Assembly (NCBI GenBank): GCA_944379995.1 | Contig: CALWGF010000014.1 | Location: 1-45,199, forward strand | Source: an uncultured Clostridia bacterium | Lineage (GTDB): Bacteria > Bacillota > Clostridia > Lachnospirales > Anaerotignaceae | Direction: 5' to 3' | Length of the DNA stretch: 45,199 nt | Shown here: positions 37,306-45,199 of the stretch, in pieces | Layout: each line of letters starts with the position of its first letter | Numbering within the stretch: the first letter of the stretch is position 1 | Made by a program: the position numbers and the translations under genes | The notes under the pieces: generated by a model | Databases searched by the model: none | What the model was told of the DNA's origin: nothing | The model's input: only the letters and a program-made list of their open reading frames with translations

Positions 37306-38600
37306 TTTCTCTTATAAAATATAGTGATAAATCACAAGAAGCAAAAGAAAAACTTGAATTTATACTTAATAGAAATCAACTTGACTATGGAAATGTACAA
37401 AGTGTTGTTGATGAAATAATTGCTGATATAAGAAAAAATAAAAATCAGGCACTTTTTAAATATACAGAACAATTTGATAAAATTAAACTTGATGAAAATA
37501 CAATTAAAGTAACAAAAGAAGAAATTGAAGAAGCATACACTCTTGTGGATAAAAAACTTATTGATGTTATTAAAAAATCAGCTAGTAGAATAAAAGATTT
37601 CCATGAGAAACAAAAAATAAATAGTTGGCTTGAACCTAACACTAATGGAGAAATGCTTGGACAGCTTATAAGACCTCTTGAATATGTTGGTGTATATGTT
37701 CCGGGTGGAAAAGCTGCTTATCCTTCAAGTGTACTTATGAATGTTATGCCTGCAAAAGTTGCAGGTGTAAAAAATATAATAATGACTACACCTGTACAGA
37801 AAAACGGTAAAATTAATCCTAATACACTTGTTGCTGCAAATGAAGCTGGTGTTACTGAAATTTATAAGGTTGGTGGAGCACAGGCGATAGCTGCCCTTGC
37901 TTTTGGTACTGAAAGTGTGCCTAAAGTTGATAAAATTTGTGGTCCTGGTAATATATTTGTTGCTCTTGCAAAAAGAACTGTTTATGGTCATGTAAATATT
38001 GACTCTGTTGCAGGACCAAGTGAAATACTTGTTGTTGCTGATAAAACAGCAAATCCTGTTTATGTGGCTGCTGATATGCTTTCACAGGCTGAACATGATG
38101 AACTTGCTTCTGCTGTTCTTGTTACTGATAGTATTGAACTTGCTGAAAGTGTTAAAATAGAGCTTGAAAAACAGACTGCTGTCCTTGAAAGAAAAGAAAT
38201 TATAGAAAAATCATTAAAAGATTATAGTGCTATAATTGTTGTTGAAAACCTTGATAAGGCTTGTGAAATATCAAATACAATAGCACCGGAACACATGGAA
38301 GTTTGTACACTTAATCCTTTCGAACTTTTACCTAAAATACAAAATGCCGGAGCAATATTTTTAGGGAACTATTCTCCTGAACCTTTAGGGGATTATATGG
38401 CAGGACCTAACCACGTTTTACCAACAGGTGGAACTGCTAGATTTTTCTCTCCTCTTTCAATAGATGACTTTATTAAAAAATCAAGTATTATATCATTCAG
38501 TAAAGAGGCACTTTTAAATTTACAAGAAGATATAATATCTTTTGCAAATGCAGAAGGTCTTACAGCCCATGCAAATGCTGTTAGAGTAAGAAAGGGGTAA
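37302..38600 (+). CDS. hisD: histidinol dehydrogenase
   Basis: Zinc enzyme that oxidises L-histidinol to L-histidine in two NAD-dependent steps, the end of the pathway. 432 aa, with the family segments [15 protein letters not shown] near 135-150, [12 protein letters not shown] near 215-226, the metal ligands in SQAEHDE near 262-268 and the proton-relay APEHMEV near 332-338, followed by [10 protein letters not shown]. The ATG overlaps the hisG stop (ATGA), with GGGGGG as SD. Coupled translation. Confidence 0.95.
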   Translation: MISLIKYSDKSQEAKEKLEFILNRNQLDYGNVQSVVDEIIADIRKNKNQALFKYTEQFDKIKLDENTIKVTKEEIEEAYTLVDKKLIDVIKKSASRIKDFHEKQKINSWLEPNTNGEMLGQLIRPLEYVGVYVPGGKAAYPSSVLMNVMPAKVAGVKNIIMTTPVQKNGKINPNTLVAANEAGVTEIYKVGGAQAIAALAFGTESVPKVDKICGPGNIFVALAKRTVYGHVNIDSVAGPSEILVVADKTANPVYVAADMLSQAEHDELASAVLVTDSIELAESVKIELEKQTAVLERKEIIEKSLKDYSAIIVVENLDKACEISNTIAPEHMEVCTLNPFELLPKIQNAGAIFLGNYSPEPLGDYMAGPNHVLPTGGTARFFSPLSIDDFIKKSSIISFSKEALLNLQEDIISFANAEGLTAHANAVRVRKG

Positions 38601-38606
38601 AATTTT

Positions 38607-39197
38607 ATGCGTGTTGCAGAAATTGAGAGAAATACATTTGAAACAAAAATAAAAATGAAAATGAATATAGACGGTAGTGGAAAAAACAATATTTCAACAG
38701 GTGTTGGCTTTTTTGACCATATGCTTACACATATTTCTAAACATGGATTTATAGACCTTGATGTTAAGGCTGAAGGTGATTTATACGTTGATTGTCATCA
38801 TACTGTTGAAGATGTTGGTATTGTTTTTGGAAAATGTCTTACAGAGTGTGTTGGAAATAAAGAAGGCATAAGAAGATACGGAAGTTTTATAATGCCTATG
38901 GAAGAAGCTCTTGTTATTGCTTCACTTGACTTTTCCGGTCGTCCTTTACTTTGTTTTGATGGTGAATTTACTATGGAAAGAATAGGAGATATGGACACAG
39001 AAATGATAGAAGAATTTTTCAGGGCAGTTTGTATAAACTGTGGTCTTAATCTTCATATAAAAGTTCTTGCAGGCAAAAATAATCATCATATAGCAGAAGC
39101 TATGTTTAAAGCCTTTGGTAATGCCCTTGATATAGCTTTATCATATGACGAAAGAATAAAGGGTGTACATTCAACTAAAGGTATGTTGGAGGTGTAA
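38607..39197 (+). CDS. hisB: imidazoleglycerol-phosphate dehydratase
   Basis: Manganese enzyme of 196 aa that dehydrates imidazoleglycerol phosphate. The repeated metal motifs are visible: HHTVEDVGI near 69-77 and NNHHIAEAMFKAFGNA near 153-168, and the N-terminal FFDHML with THISKH near 40-51. It is the monofunctional form; no histidinol-phosphate phosphatase domain is fused. Its ATG is six bases after the hisD stop. Confidence 0.95.
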   Translation: MRVAEIERNTFETKIKMKMNIDGSGKNNISTGVGFFDHMLTHISKHGFIDLDVKAEGDLYVDCHHTVEDVGIVFGKCLTECVGNKEGIRRYGSFIMPMEEALVIASLDFSGRPLLCFDGEFTMERIGDMDTEMIEEFFRAVCINCGLNLHIKVLAGKNNHHIAEAMFKAFGNALDIALSYDERIKGVHSTKGMLEV

Positions 39198-39198
39198 T

Positions 39199-39795
39199 AT
39201 GATTGCTATTATAGATTATGGTATGGGTAACCTTAGAAGTGTTCAAAAGGCTTTTGAATTTGTTGGTTATGATGCTATTGTTACTGATGATATAGAAAAA
39301 ATAAGAAAAGCTGATAAAATTGTTCTTCCTGGTGTTGGTGCTTTTGGTGATGCTATAAAAACAATAAGAGAAAAACATATTGATGAAGAAATATATAAAG
39401 CTGTTGACTTGAAAAAGCCTTTTTTAGGTATTTGTTTAGGTATGCAAATGGTTTTCGATAAAAGTTATGAATATGGTGAACATGAAGGTCTTGGCATAAT
39501 TAAGGGTGAGATAAAACTTCTTCCTGATAATGTTAAAAGACCTCATATAGGTTGGAATTCACTTGATATAAAAATGAGAAGTCCTCTTTTTGAAGGTCTT
39601 GGCGATGAGCCATATGTTTATTTTGTTCATTCATATTTTCTTGAAACAGATGCACCTGTTGTAAGTGCAACTACATTCTATGGTAGAGAAATACAGGTTG
39701 CTGCACAAAAAGATAATGTTTTTGCACTTCAGTTCCACCCAGAAAAAAGTGGAAACACAGGACTTAAAATACTTAAAAATTTCGGAGGGCTTTAA
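39199..39795 (+). CDS. hisH: imidazole glycerol phosphate synthase, glutaminase subunit
   Basis: Class I glutamine amidotransferase of 198 aa that supplies ammonia to HisF. It opens IAIIDYGMGNLRS, and shows the catalytic Cys in FLGICLGMQM near 80 and the His/Glu pair in QFHPEKSG near 180. ATG 39199 has GGAGGT; it starts just after the hisB stop, so an upstream in-frame extension is rejected. Confidence 0.95.
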   Translation: MIAIIDYGMGNLRSVQKAFEFVGYDAIVTDDIEKIRKADKIVLPGVGAFGDAIKTIREKHIDEEIYKAVDLKKPFLGICLGMQMVFDKSYEYGEHEGLGIIKGEIKLLPDNVKRPHIGWNSLDIKMRSPLFEGLGDEPYVYFVHSYFLETDAPVVSATTFYGREIQVAAQKDNVFALQFHPEKSGNTGLKILKNFGGL

Positions 39796-39797
39796 TT

Positions 39798-40517
39798 ATG
39801 AGAATATATCCTGCAATAGATATTAAAAATGGTAAATGTGTTAGACTTAGACAGGGAAATTTTGATGATATGACAGTTTATAACGATAACCCTGTTGAAG
39901 TTGCTAAGGAATGGATAAAAAATGGTGCTTCATACATACACCTTGTTGACCTTGATGGTGCAAGAGAAGGTTCTGGAGTAAATAGTGATATTATAAAAGA
40001 AATTGCTAATCTTTCTGATGTACCTGTTCAGACTGGTGGTGGTATAAGAACTATTGAAGATATAGAAAATAAACTTGCTCTTGGTGTTAGAAGAGTAATA
40101 CTTGGTACTGTTGCTGTAAAAAATCCTGAAATAGTTAAAGAGGCTGTTGAAAAATTCGGTGATGCAATAGCTGTTGGAATTGATGCTAAAAATGGTATGG
40201 TTGCTGTTTCTGGCTGGGAAGAAGTAAGCGAAGTTTCAGCTGTTGACCTTTGTGTAAAAATGCGTGATTATGGTTTAAAAACTATAATATATACAGATAT
40301 TTCAAAAGATGGTATGATGGGTGGTCCTAATATAGAGGCTACAAAAGAAATTGTTGATGCAACAGGAATTGATATTATTGCTTCTGGTGGTGTTTCCGGA
40401 ATGAATGACCTTGAAAATGTTGATAAAATAAATGCTCATGGTGCAATTATAGGTAAAGCTCTCTATACAGGTGCAATAAACCTTAAAGAAGCTGTTGATA
40501 GATTTGAAAGAGGGTGA
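39798..40517 (+). CDS. hisA: ProFAR isomerase
   Basis: TIM-barrel isomerase of 239 aa that opens the ribose ring of ProFAR to give PRFAR, the substrate of HisF. IYPAIDIKNGKCVRL near 3-17 carries the N-terminal catalytic Asp, HLVDLDGA near 49-56, [11 protein letters not shown] near 80-90 and the second phosphate-binding IIASGGVSG near 195-203. The ATG is two bases after the hisH stop. Confidence 0.95.
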   Translation: MRIYPAIDIKNGKCVRLRQGNFDDMTVYNDNPVEVAKEWIKNGASYIHLVDLDGAREGSGVNSDIIKEIANLSDVPVQTGGGIRTIEDIENKLALGVRRVILGTVAVKNPEIVKEAVEKFGDAIAVGIDAKNGMVAVSGWEEVSEVSAVDLCVKMRDYGLKTIIYTDISKDGMMGGPNIEATKEIVDATGIDIIASGGVSGMNDLENVDKINAHGAIIGKALYTGAINLKEAVDRFERG

Positions 40518-40522
40518 ATTAA

Positions 40523-41281
40523 TTGCATACAAAAAGAATAATACCTTGCTTAGATGTATGTAATGGTAGAGTTGTTAAGGGGGTTAATTTTGTAAACCTT
40601 AAAGATGCCGGTGACCCTGTTGAAGTTGCTAAAATATATAATGAGTCTATGGCTGACGAAATTGTTTTTCTTGATATAACAGCATCTTCTGATGAAAGAA
40701 ATACAATGGTTGATGTTGTTAGACGTACAGCAGAACAAGTTTTTATACCTCTTACTGTTGGTGGTGGTATAAGAACAATAGAAGATTTCAGAACTATTTT
40801 AAATGCTGGTGCTGATAAAATTTCAATAAACTCTGCTGCTCTTAAACGTCCTGAACTTATAAATGAGGCTGCCGAAAAATTTGGAAATCAATGTGTTGTT
40901 GTTGCTATTGATGCTAAAAGACGTGATGATGGTGGATTTGATGTTTATTTGAATGGTGGTCGTGTAAATACAGGTAAAGATGCTGTTTTATGGGCACAAG
41001 AGGCAGAGGCTAGAGGAGCAGGTGAAATACTTCTTACAAGTATGGATTGTGATGGTGTTAAAAATGGTTATGACATAGAACTTACAAAGGCTGTTTCTGA
41101 GGCTGTAAAAATTCCTGTTATAGCTTCTGGTGGAGCTGGTAAAGAAGAACATTTTTATGAAGCACTTACAGAAGGTGGTGCTGATGCTGCTTTAGCGGCT
41201 TCTCTTTTCCATTTTAGAGAGCTTGATATAACAGACCTTAAAAAATATCTTAAAAATAAAAATGTGCCTGTAAGGCTTTAA
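40523..41281 (+). CDS. hisF: imidazole glycerol phosphate synthase, cyclase subunit
   Basis: TIM-barrel synthase of 252 aa; with HisH it makes imidazoleglycerol phosphate and AICAR from PRFAR. Catalytic Asp in [18 protein letters not shown] near 6-23 and the second Asp in LLTSMDCDG near 175-183, together with [10 protein letters not shown] and [11 protein letters not shown]. It starts with TTG at 40523, supported by AGGGTGA upstream and by alignment with the usual [11 protein letters not shown] beginning. Confidence 0.95.
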   Translation: MHTKRIIPCLDVCNGRVVKGVNFVNLKDAGDPVEVAKIYNESMADEIVFLDITASSDERNTMVDVVRRTAEQVFIPLTVGGGIRTIEDFRTILNAGADKISINSAALKRPELINEAAEKFGNQCVVVAIDAKRRDDGGFDVYLNGGRVNTGKDAVLWAQEAEARGAGEILLTSMDCDGVKNGYDIELTKAVSEAVKIPVIASGGAGKEEHFYEALTEGGADAALAASLFHFRELDITDLKKYLKNKNVPVRL

Positions 41282-41295
41282 TAAAGGGTGATTTT

Positions 41296-41631
41296 GTGGA
41301 TTTTATAGATAAACTTAAATTTGACGAAAAAGGATTAATTCCTGTTATTACACAGGATTATAAAACTGGACAAGTGCTTATGCTTGCCTATGCTAATAAA
41401 GAGGCTGTAAAACTTACTCTTGAAAAAGGAACAGTGCATTATTACAGTAGAAGTAGACAAGAACTTTGGCATAAGGGGGATACATCTGGTCATTATCAGT
41501 ATGTTAAAGAAATACTTTATGATTGTGATGGTGACGCTATTTTGATTAAAATAGACCAAATCGGAGCAGCTTGTCATACAGGAAAACGCTCTTGTTTTTA
41601 TAGAAATTACAAAGATGAGGAGGTTATATAA
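41296..41631 (+). CDS. hisI: phosphoribosyl-AMP cyclohydrolase
   Basis: Zinc and magnesium enzyme of 111 aa that opens the adenine ring of [24 protein letters not shown] near 15-33, [13 protein letters not shown] near 50-62, [13 protein letters not shown] near 77-89 and the cysteine motif [12 protein letters not shown] near 94-105 are diagnostic. It starts with GTG (41296) after AAAGGGTGA. Its stop shares one base with the hisE start (TAATG). HisI and HisE are separate proteins, unlike the fused form of enterics. Confidence 0.95.
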   Translation: MDFIDKLKFDEKGLIPVITQDYKTGQVLMLAYANKEAVKLTLEKGTVHYYSRSRQELWHKGDTSGHYQYVKEILYDCDGDAILIKIDQIGAACHTGKRSCFYRNYKDEEVI

Positions 41632-41960
41632 TGGAACTTTCAAATGTACTTTATGAGGTTTCAAAGGTTATTGAAGATAGAAAAGTAAATCCTAAAGAGG
41701 GTTCTTACACAAATTATCTTTTTGACAAAGGTATTGATAAAATACTTAAAAAAGTTGGAGAAGAAGCAACAGAAACAGTTATTGCTTCAAAAAATGATGA
41801 TAATAAAGAGGTTATATATGAAATGTCAGACCTTATGTATCATCTTAGTGTGCTTCTTGCAGTAAAAGGTCTTTCTTGGGACGATGTTTTCGAAGAATTA
41901 GCAAGACGTGAACTTAAAGAAGGAAATCTTAAAAAGTTTAATACAAAAGGCGAAATATAA
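41631..41960 (+). CDS. hisE: phosphoribosyl-ATP pyrophosphatase
   Basis: All-alpha MazG-like pyrophosphatase of 109 aa that removes pyrophosphate from PR-ATP. The helix-helix region KVGEEATETVIASKN near 42-56 and EMSDLMYHLSVLLA near 64-77 provide the acidic metal-binding residues. It is the last gene of the operon; hisC and a histidinol-phosphate phosphatase are not in this window. Confidence 0.94.
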   Translation: MELSNVLYEVSKVIEDRKVNPKEGSYTNYLFDKGIDKILKKVGEEATETVIASKNDDNKEVIYEMSDLMYHLSVLLAVKGLSWDDVFEELARRELKEGNLKKFNTKGEI

Positions 41961-41970
41961 TATTGATTTC

Positions 41971-42010
41971 AAAGGCGGTTTTTTATTTTATTAAAATAAC
42001 CGTCTTTTTG
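41971..42010 (+). terminator. terminator of the his operon
   Basis: AAAGGCGGTT (41971-41980) pairs with AACCGTCTTT (41998-42007) with one G-T wobble; the inner A/T arms extend it. A T run follows. Confidence 0.85.
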
Positions 42011-42012
42011 TT

Positions 42013-42216
42013 TTAAATATCTTCTTTAAACTCTACAATATCGTTTGGTGTACAATTAAGTATTTTACAAAGTTGTTCCATTGTATAGAGTGTTATTGAT
42101 TTATTATGTTTTAAATTATTTATTGTTCGAGGGTTTATATTATATTTATTTATAAGTATATATGTTGTTATTTTTCTGATTTTCATAGTTTCCCATAGTG
42201 GCTTATAACTTATCAA
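42013..42216 (-). CDS. small Xre-type helix-turn-helix regulator
   Basis: A 67-aa protein that is a single Cro/C1-type DNA-binding domain: helix 1 about 10-22, then the NINPRTINNLKHNKSITLYTMEQLCKIL turn-helix core broken at about 27-55, and CTPNDIVEF, the typical end of Xre domains of the YozG type. Such stand-alone proteins usually regulate themselves and one neighbour. It starts with TTG, with AAAGGAG eleven bases ahead, which makes the start plausible. The nearest gene on the same strand is the peptidoglycan-binding protein upstream. Its target is unknown. Confidence 0.82.
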   Translation of the reverse strand: MISYKPLWETMKIRKITTYILINKYNINPRTINNLKHNKSITLYTMEQLCKILNCTPNDIVEFKEDI

Positions 42217-42249
42217 TTATTATTTCTCCTTTGATTTAATTTTAATATA

Positions 42250-42280
42250 AGGCGGTTAAAAAACCGCCTATTTTTTATTT
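42250..42280. terminator. hairpin between the PG-binding gene and the Xre gene
   Basis: AGGCGGTT (42250-42257) and AACCGCCT (42262-42269) form a perfect hairpin with an AAAA loop. The T run lies on the plus side (ATTTTTTATTTT), but the gene it should end is on the minus strand, where only A/T-mixed sequence follows. It may still act as its terminator. Confidence 0.6.
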
Positions 42281-43629
42281 TAAAGGTCACTATATATTTT
42301 TGCTATATAATTCCACGTTACAGGACCTACAACACCATTAACATCTATACCAGCCATTTTTTGTATTGCTTCAACTGCTTCTTTCGTTCTAGGACCAAAT
42401 ACACCGTCAGCAGTTACCGAAGGTATATTGTCGTAATATACAGATATAGCATTTATATATTCTTGTAGAAGTCTTACGTTTTCATCTTTTGTACCTTCAG
42501 TAAGGAAAAATCCTGGATAAAGTACAGCATTGTTTCCTTCATAACCTTCAGGTAAAGTATTTAATATTGATGTATATGCTTTATTTAGATTATACCATGT
42601 TACATTTCCAACAATACCATCAGCAGTAAGACCGAATAATTTTTGAAATTCTTCAACAGCATTTTTTGTTGCAGGACCAAATATACCATCTATTTTTACT
42701 GAAGGTATATCATTATAAAAATATCCTATAAAGTTTAAATAATATTGCAGTATTTTTACTGCATCTCCTCTTGAACCTTCTGCTAATACTAAAGGAAATG
42801 GGAGTTTTACTTCTTCAAGGGCTATTCCCTCAGATGTAAGTTCATTAAGACGTTTAATTCCATTATATATATATTTAATTTTATACCAAGTTGATTTTCC
42901 TACAATACCATCAGGTGTTAGATTAAATACTCTTTGAAATTCTTTTACGGCTTCTTCTGTGTCTTTTCCGAATATTCCATTTATATTTTTAATTTTTGGT
43001 ATTGCTGGATAATTTCCAGATATTCTATTAAGTTGTTGCTGTAATAGCCTAACATCATTTCCGGCACTTCCAAGTTTTAAAGGAACTCCGGGATAAGAAG
43101 GAACATTTGCTGATATTGGTGCATTTTCAACAATGCTTATGTCATTTCCGTAATAGTATTCTAATATTTCTATTGGTGATAAACCATCATTTGCAAGTGG
43201 GACAGTACCCCATTGAGAAAGACCATCACATATTGATGTTGTACCATTACAATATGCTGTGAAAAATGGAGCAACACTACCATCTTTAACAACATAGCTT
43301 GTAAATATATCATCTACTATATTACTTATATTTTCAAATATTTCTCTGTCTTTTATAAACTTTTGGTCAAATTGTGTTGTACTTGTTATATCAAAGTCAT
43401 ACCCTTGACTTCTGTAAAATTCTGTATAAACACGATTTAAAGCATATGTTATTTGAGCATAAATATTTGCTCTTATTGCACTTTCTGGCCAAGTTGGATA
43501 TATTTCACTTGACGCTACATTTTTTATATATTCTGGAAATGGTAATGTTACATTTTCAGCCGGTTCATCTGGTAGACCTAAATGTACAGTTATGTATTCA
43601 GGTATAAATGGAAGTTTTGCTTGTGACAT
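42280..43629 (-). CDS. SpoIID-like protein with three peptidoglycan-binding domains
   Basis: A 449-aa protein of a clostridial group I know only as uncharacterised or as spore-cortex-lytic-like. Residues 30-165 resemble the SpoIID/LytB domain: IKNVASSEIYPTWPESAIRA near 35-54, ITYALNRVYTEFY and the YDFDITSTTQFDQ and GLSQWGTVPLA segments. SpoIID cuts glycan strands during engulfment. Three peptidoglycan_binding_1 repeats follow at about 182-255, 280-355 and 373-446, each with an [IV]NGIFGxxT or DGxFGPxT turn and an F-x-x-x-x-x-x-x-D/N-G-[IV]-V-G ending. There is no signal peptide or membrane helix despite the wall-binding domains. SD AGAAAGGAAA. The 144-aa gene lies 24 bp upstream on the same strand. 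Confidence 0.82.
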   Translation of the reverse strand: MSQAKLPFIPEYITVHLGLPDEPAENVTLPFPEYIKNVASSEIYPTWPESAIRANIYAQITYALNRVYTEFYRSQGYDFDITSTTQFDQKFIKDREIFENISNIVDDIFTSYVVKDGSVAPFFTAYCNGTTSICDGLSQWGTVPLANDGLSPIEILEYYYGNDISIVENAPISANVPSYPGVPLKLGSAGNDVRLLQQQLNRISGNYPAIPKIKNINGIFGKDTEEAVKEFQRVFNLTPDGIVGKSTWYKIKYIYNGIKRLNELTSEGIALEEVKLPFPLVLAEGSRGDAVKILQYYLNFIGYFYNDIPSVKIDGIFGPATKNAVEEFQKLFGLTADGIVGNVTWYNLNKAYTSILNTLPEGYEGNNAVLYPGFFLTEGTKDENVRLLQEYINAISVYYDNIPSVTADGVFGPRTKEAVEAIQKMAGIDVNGVVGPVTWNYIAKIYSDL

Positions 43630-43653
43630 ATATATTTTCCTTTCTTATAAATT

Positions 43654-44088
43654 TTATAAATTACTAGGTTCTTCTTCAAATACGGTTTTGTTTTCTCCAC
43701 CAAATACAGGAAGAAGATTTATAGGCTGTATTGAGTTTATACCTTCAAATACAGGTACATTAAATAATTGTACTGTGTTATAACCATCTGCTGTTGCTGA
43801 TACGTTATATTCTGAATATGGTTTTTTATTTCCAGGAGCGTTTGAAAGGGAACTATCAGGAGCAGGAAGTGGAAAAGGTGCTGTTTTTCCGCTTTCGTCT
43901 GAATATAATATTTTTGCTATATGATAGTCATTACCTAAAGGTATACTTATACTTATTATTGCATTTTCAACAGGTATATTCCCTTGTGCTGTTGTTACTT
44001 GAAATGTAAGAAATCCTGTTTCTGAATTTGTTTTTAGAAATTCTGATATTGTATTTGTAAGATAATTTATATTTTTTTGATTTTCCAT
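43654..44088 (-). CDS. carboxypeptidase-regulatory-like (beta-sandwich) protein
   Basis: A 144-aa protein with one beta-sandwich domain of the carboxypeptidase-regulatory/transthyretin type: FLTFQVTTAQGNIPVENAII near 26-45, a SDESGKTAPFPLPAP strand pair, and YNVSATADGYNTVQLFNVPV near 95-114, which closes on INSIQPINLLPVF. Homologous domains anchor or fold other surface proteins. There is no signal peptide. The gene lies directly upstream of the SpoIID-like/PG-binding gene on the same strand, 24 bp apart, so the two are one transcript. GAGGT SD eight bases before the ATG. Function unknown. Confidence 0.75.
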   Translation of the reverse strand: MENQKNINYLTNTISEFLKTNSETGFLTFQVTTAQGNIPVENAIISISIPLGNDYHIAKILYSDESGKTAPFPLPAPDSSLSNAPGNKKPYSEYNVSATADGYNTVQLFNVPVFEGINSIQPINLLPVFGGENKTVFEEEPSNL

Positions 44089-44182
44089 TTTATTACCTCA
44101 ATTTGTTTTTTTAATTTATAAATATGATGTTTTTTATAAAATATGATGAATTTATGCTAAAATAAAATAGGAGGTGTTATAT

Positions 44183-44917
44183 ATGACTAAAGAAGTTATG
44201 GAACTTAAAAAAATAATAAATGAAAGTAATAATATTGTATTTTTTGGTGGAGCAGGCGTTTCAACTGAAAGTGGTATTCCTGACTTTAGAAGTGAAAAGG
44301 GGATTTATAGTGCTGTAAGTGAATATGGATATAACCCTGAAACTATATTAAGCCATTCTTTTTTTATGAAAAATAAAGAAATTTTCTTTAAATATTATAA
44401 AAAAAATCTTCTTTATCCTAATGCAAAACCTAATAATGCTCATTATGGACTTGCTAAACTTGAAAAAGAGGGTAAACTTAAAGCTGTTATAACTCAGAAT
44501 ATTGATGACCTTCATCAAAAAGCAGGTAGCAAAAACGTTCTTGAACTTCATGGAACACTTTATAAAAATTATTGTATGAAATGTGGTAAAAATTTTGACC
44601 TTGATTATGTTACAAAAGATTATGGTATTACACTTTGTGATAAATGTGGTGGAGTTGTACGTCCTGATGTAGTTCTTTATGAAGAAGGACTTGACCAAGA
44701 TGTTATAAGAAATTCTGTAAAATATATTTCTGAGGCTGATGTTCTTATTGTTGGTGGAACATCACTTGCTGTTTATCCTGCTGCTGGACTCATAGATTAT
44801 TTCAGAGGAAATAAACTTGTACTTATAAATAAATCTGTTACTCCATATGATAAGAAAGCAGACCTTATAATAAACGAAAATATAGGTGAAGTATTTAAAG
44901 AAATATGTGATTTATAA
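44183..44917 (+). CDS. NAD-dependent protein deacylase (sirtuin)
   Basis: SIR2-family enzyme of 244 aa that removes acyl groups from lysines, using NAD and releasing nicotinamide and O-acyl-ADP-ribose. The NAD motif GAGVSTESGIPDFRS is at about 23-37, TQNIDDLHQ near 108-116, the catalytic His in LELHGT near 126, and a zinc site from CMKCG (about 135) and CDKCGG (about 156). GTSLAVYPAAG near 195 is the C-terminal NAD element. ATG 44183 has AGGAGG; a GTG inside that SD is not the start. Length is typical of a bacterial CobB/SrtN class. It lies just before an rRNA promoter. Confidence 0.93.
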   Translation: MTKEVMELKKIINESNNIVFFGGAGVSTESGIPDFRSEKGIYSAVSEYGYNPETILSHSFFMKNKEIFFKYYKKNLLYPNAKPNNAHYGLAKLEKEGKLKAVITQNIDDLHQKAGSKNVLELHGTLYKNYCMKCGKNFDLDYVTKDYGITLCDKCGGVVRPDVVLYEEGLDQDVIRNSVKYISEADVLIVGGTSLAVYPAAGLIDYFRGNKLVLINKSVTPYDKKADLIINENIGEVFKEICDL

Positions 44918-44983
44918 ATTTTTTAAAAAAATTAAAAAAAATTTTAAAAAAGTGTTGACAAGCTGTACTTCTTTTGCTAGAAT
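44916..44983 (+). promoter_or_regulatory. rRNA operon promoter with A/T-rich UP-like element
   Basis: TTGACA (44955-44960), exact 17-bp spacer, TAGAAT (44978-44983), preceded by about 35 bp of A- and T-tracts (44916-44950) like an UP element. This is the usual make-up of stable-RNA promoters; start expected near 44990. Confidence 0.78.
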
Positions 44984-44989
44984 AAATTC

Positions 44990-45199
44990 TGCACTGTGAA
45001 CCTTGAAAAATAAATAGTGTATTAAAACACAACCCAAGTCAATTAAATTGATGTAAGACATCAAAGTAATTTTTGGAAAAAACAAGTCAGAGTATTCTGG
45101 CAGGTCAAACAAAGTTGTCTTGTGAAAGTTTTATTCATAGTTTTTCTAAAGAAAAAACTATTCATGAAATTTTACAAACAGCGTTTGAAAAATTTCAAT
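44990..45199 (+). other. rRNA operon leader (16S gene just beyond the window)
   Basis: About 210 bases with no plausible gene. The GTGAACCTTGAAAAATAAAT stretch near 44996-45015 is of the sort found in clostridial rRNA leaders near the boxA antitermination region. ATAGTTTTT/AAAAACTAT (45137-45161) can pair. The 16S rRNA itself is not reached; I infer it from the promoter and from this leader. Confidence 0.62.

Noticed and set aside
44916..44950. A/T tract after the sirtuin gene as its terminator
   Set aside because: There is no G/C stem; the tract is better explained as the UP-like element of the rRNA promoter.

Overview
The window is about 45 kb of very AT-rich chromosomal DNA from a low-GC Gram-positive bacterium. 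SpoVG, the walRK gene neighbourhood, a HisZ/short-HisG enzyme, a GlgC/GlgD pair, Firmicute-type SD sequences and TTGACA/TATAAT promoters point to class Clostridia, probably a Lachnospirales-type anaerobe; the genus is a guess I do not make. Nothing looks like a prophage, transposon, CRISPR array or genomic island.

Both ends are ribosomal RNA operon sequence. The left end is a 5S rRNA followed by tRNA-Cys and a terminator (1-231). The right end is a strong rRNA-type promoter with an A/T-rich upstream element and a leader that runs off the window (44955-45199). The sequence therefore looks like the unique stretch between two rrn operons.

Layout on the + strand unless stated: HAD phosphatase; ACT/PFL (UPF0237/UPF0210) pair; Xaa-His dipeptidase and AI-2E-family permease; small membrane protein; tcdA and an RseC-like gene; glmU and prs; D-lactate dehydrogenase behind a strong promoter that overlaps a Rex-like operator; a large SLH-domain surface protein with a repetitive C-terminus; an FAD oxidoreductase; then the cell-wall control region walR-walK-(small exported Ig-like protein)-walH-like-walI-like, murA, walJ, rlmH, with murC converging on the - strand. 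Next come glgC-glgD, spoVG, a YgjP-type metallopeptidase, initiator tRNA-Met, glpK and trmB. A second OmpR-type two-component pair lies on the - strand, divergent from a compact histidine operon hisZ-G-D-B-H-A-F-I-E. The last part holds a tiny Xre regulator, a SpoIID-like/triple peptidoglycan-binding protein and a carboxypeptidase-regulatory-like protein (all - strand), and a sirtuin.

Much of the window concerns the cell envelope: UDP-GlcNAc synthesis (GlmU), the first committed peptidoglycan step (MurA), MurC, the WalRK regulators, an S-layer protein and a peptidoglycan-binding protein. The two observations I consider most interesting are (i) a near-perfect WalR-type direct repeat placed exactly 10 bp upstream of a -10 box inside the wal locus, in front of an unnamed exported Ig-like protein, suggesting an autoregulated accessory arm of the WalRK system; and (ii) the signal-peptide-less SpoIID-like/PG-binding protein paired with a second signal-less protein, a two-gene module of unknown role.
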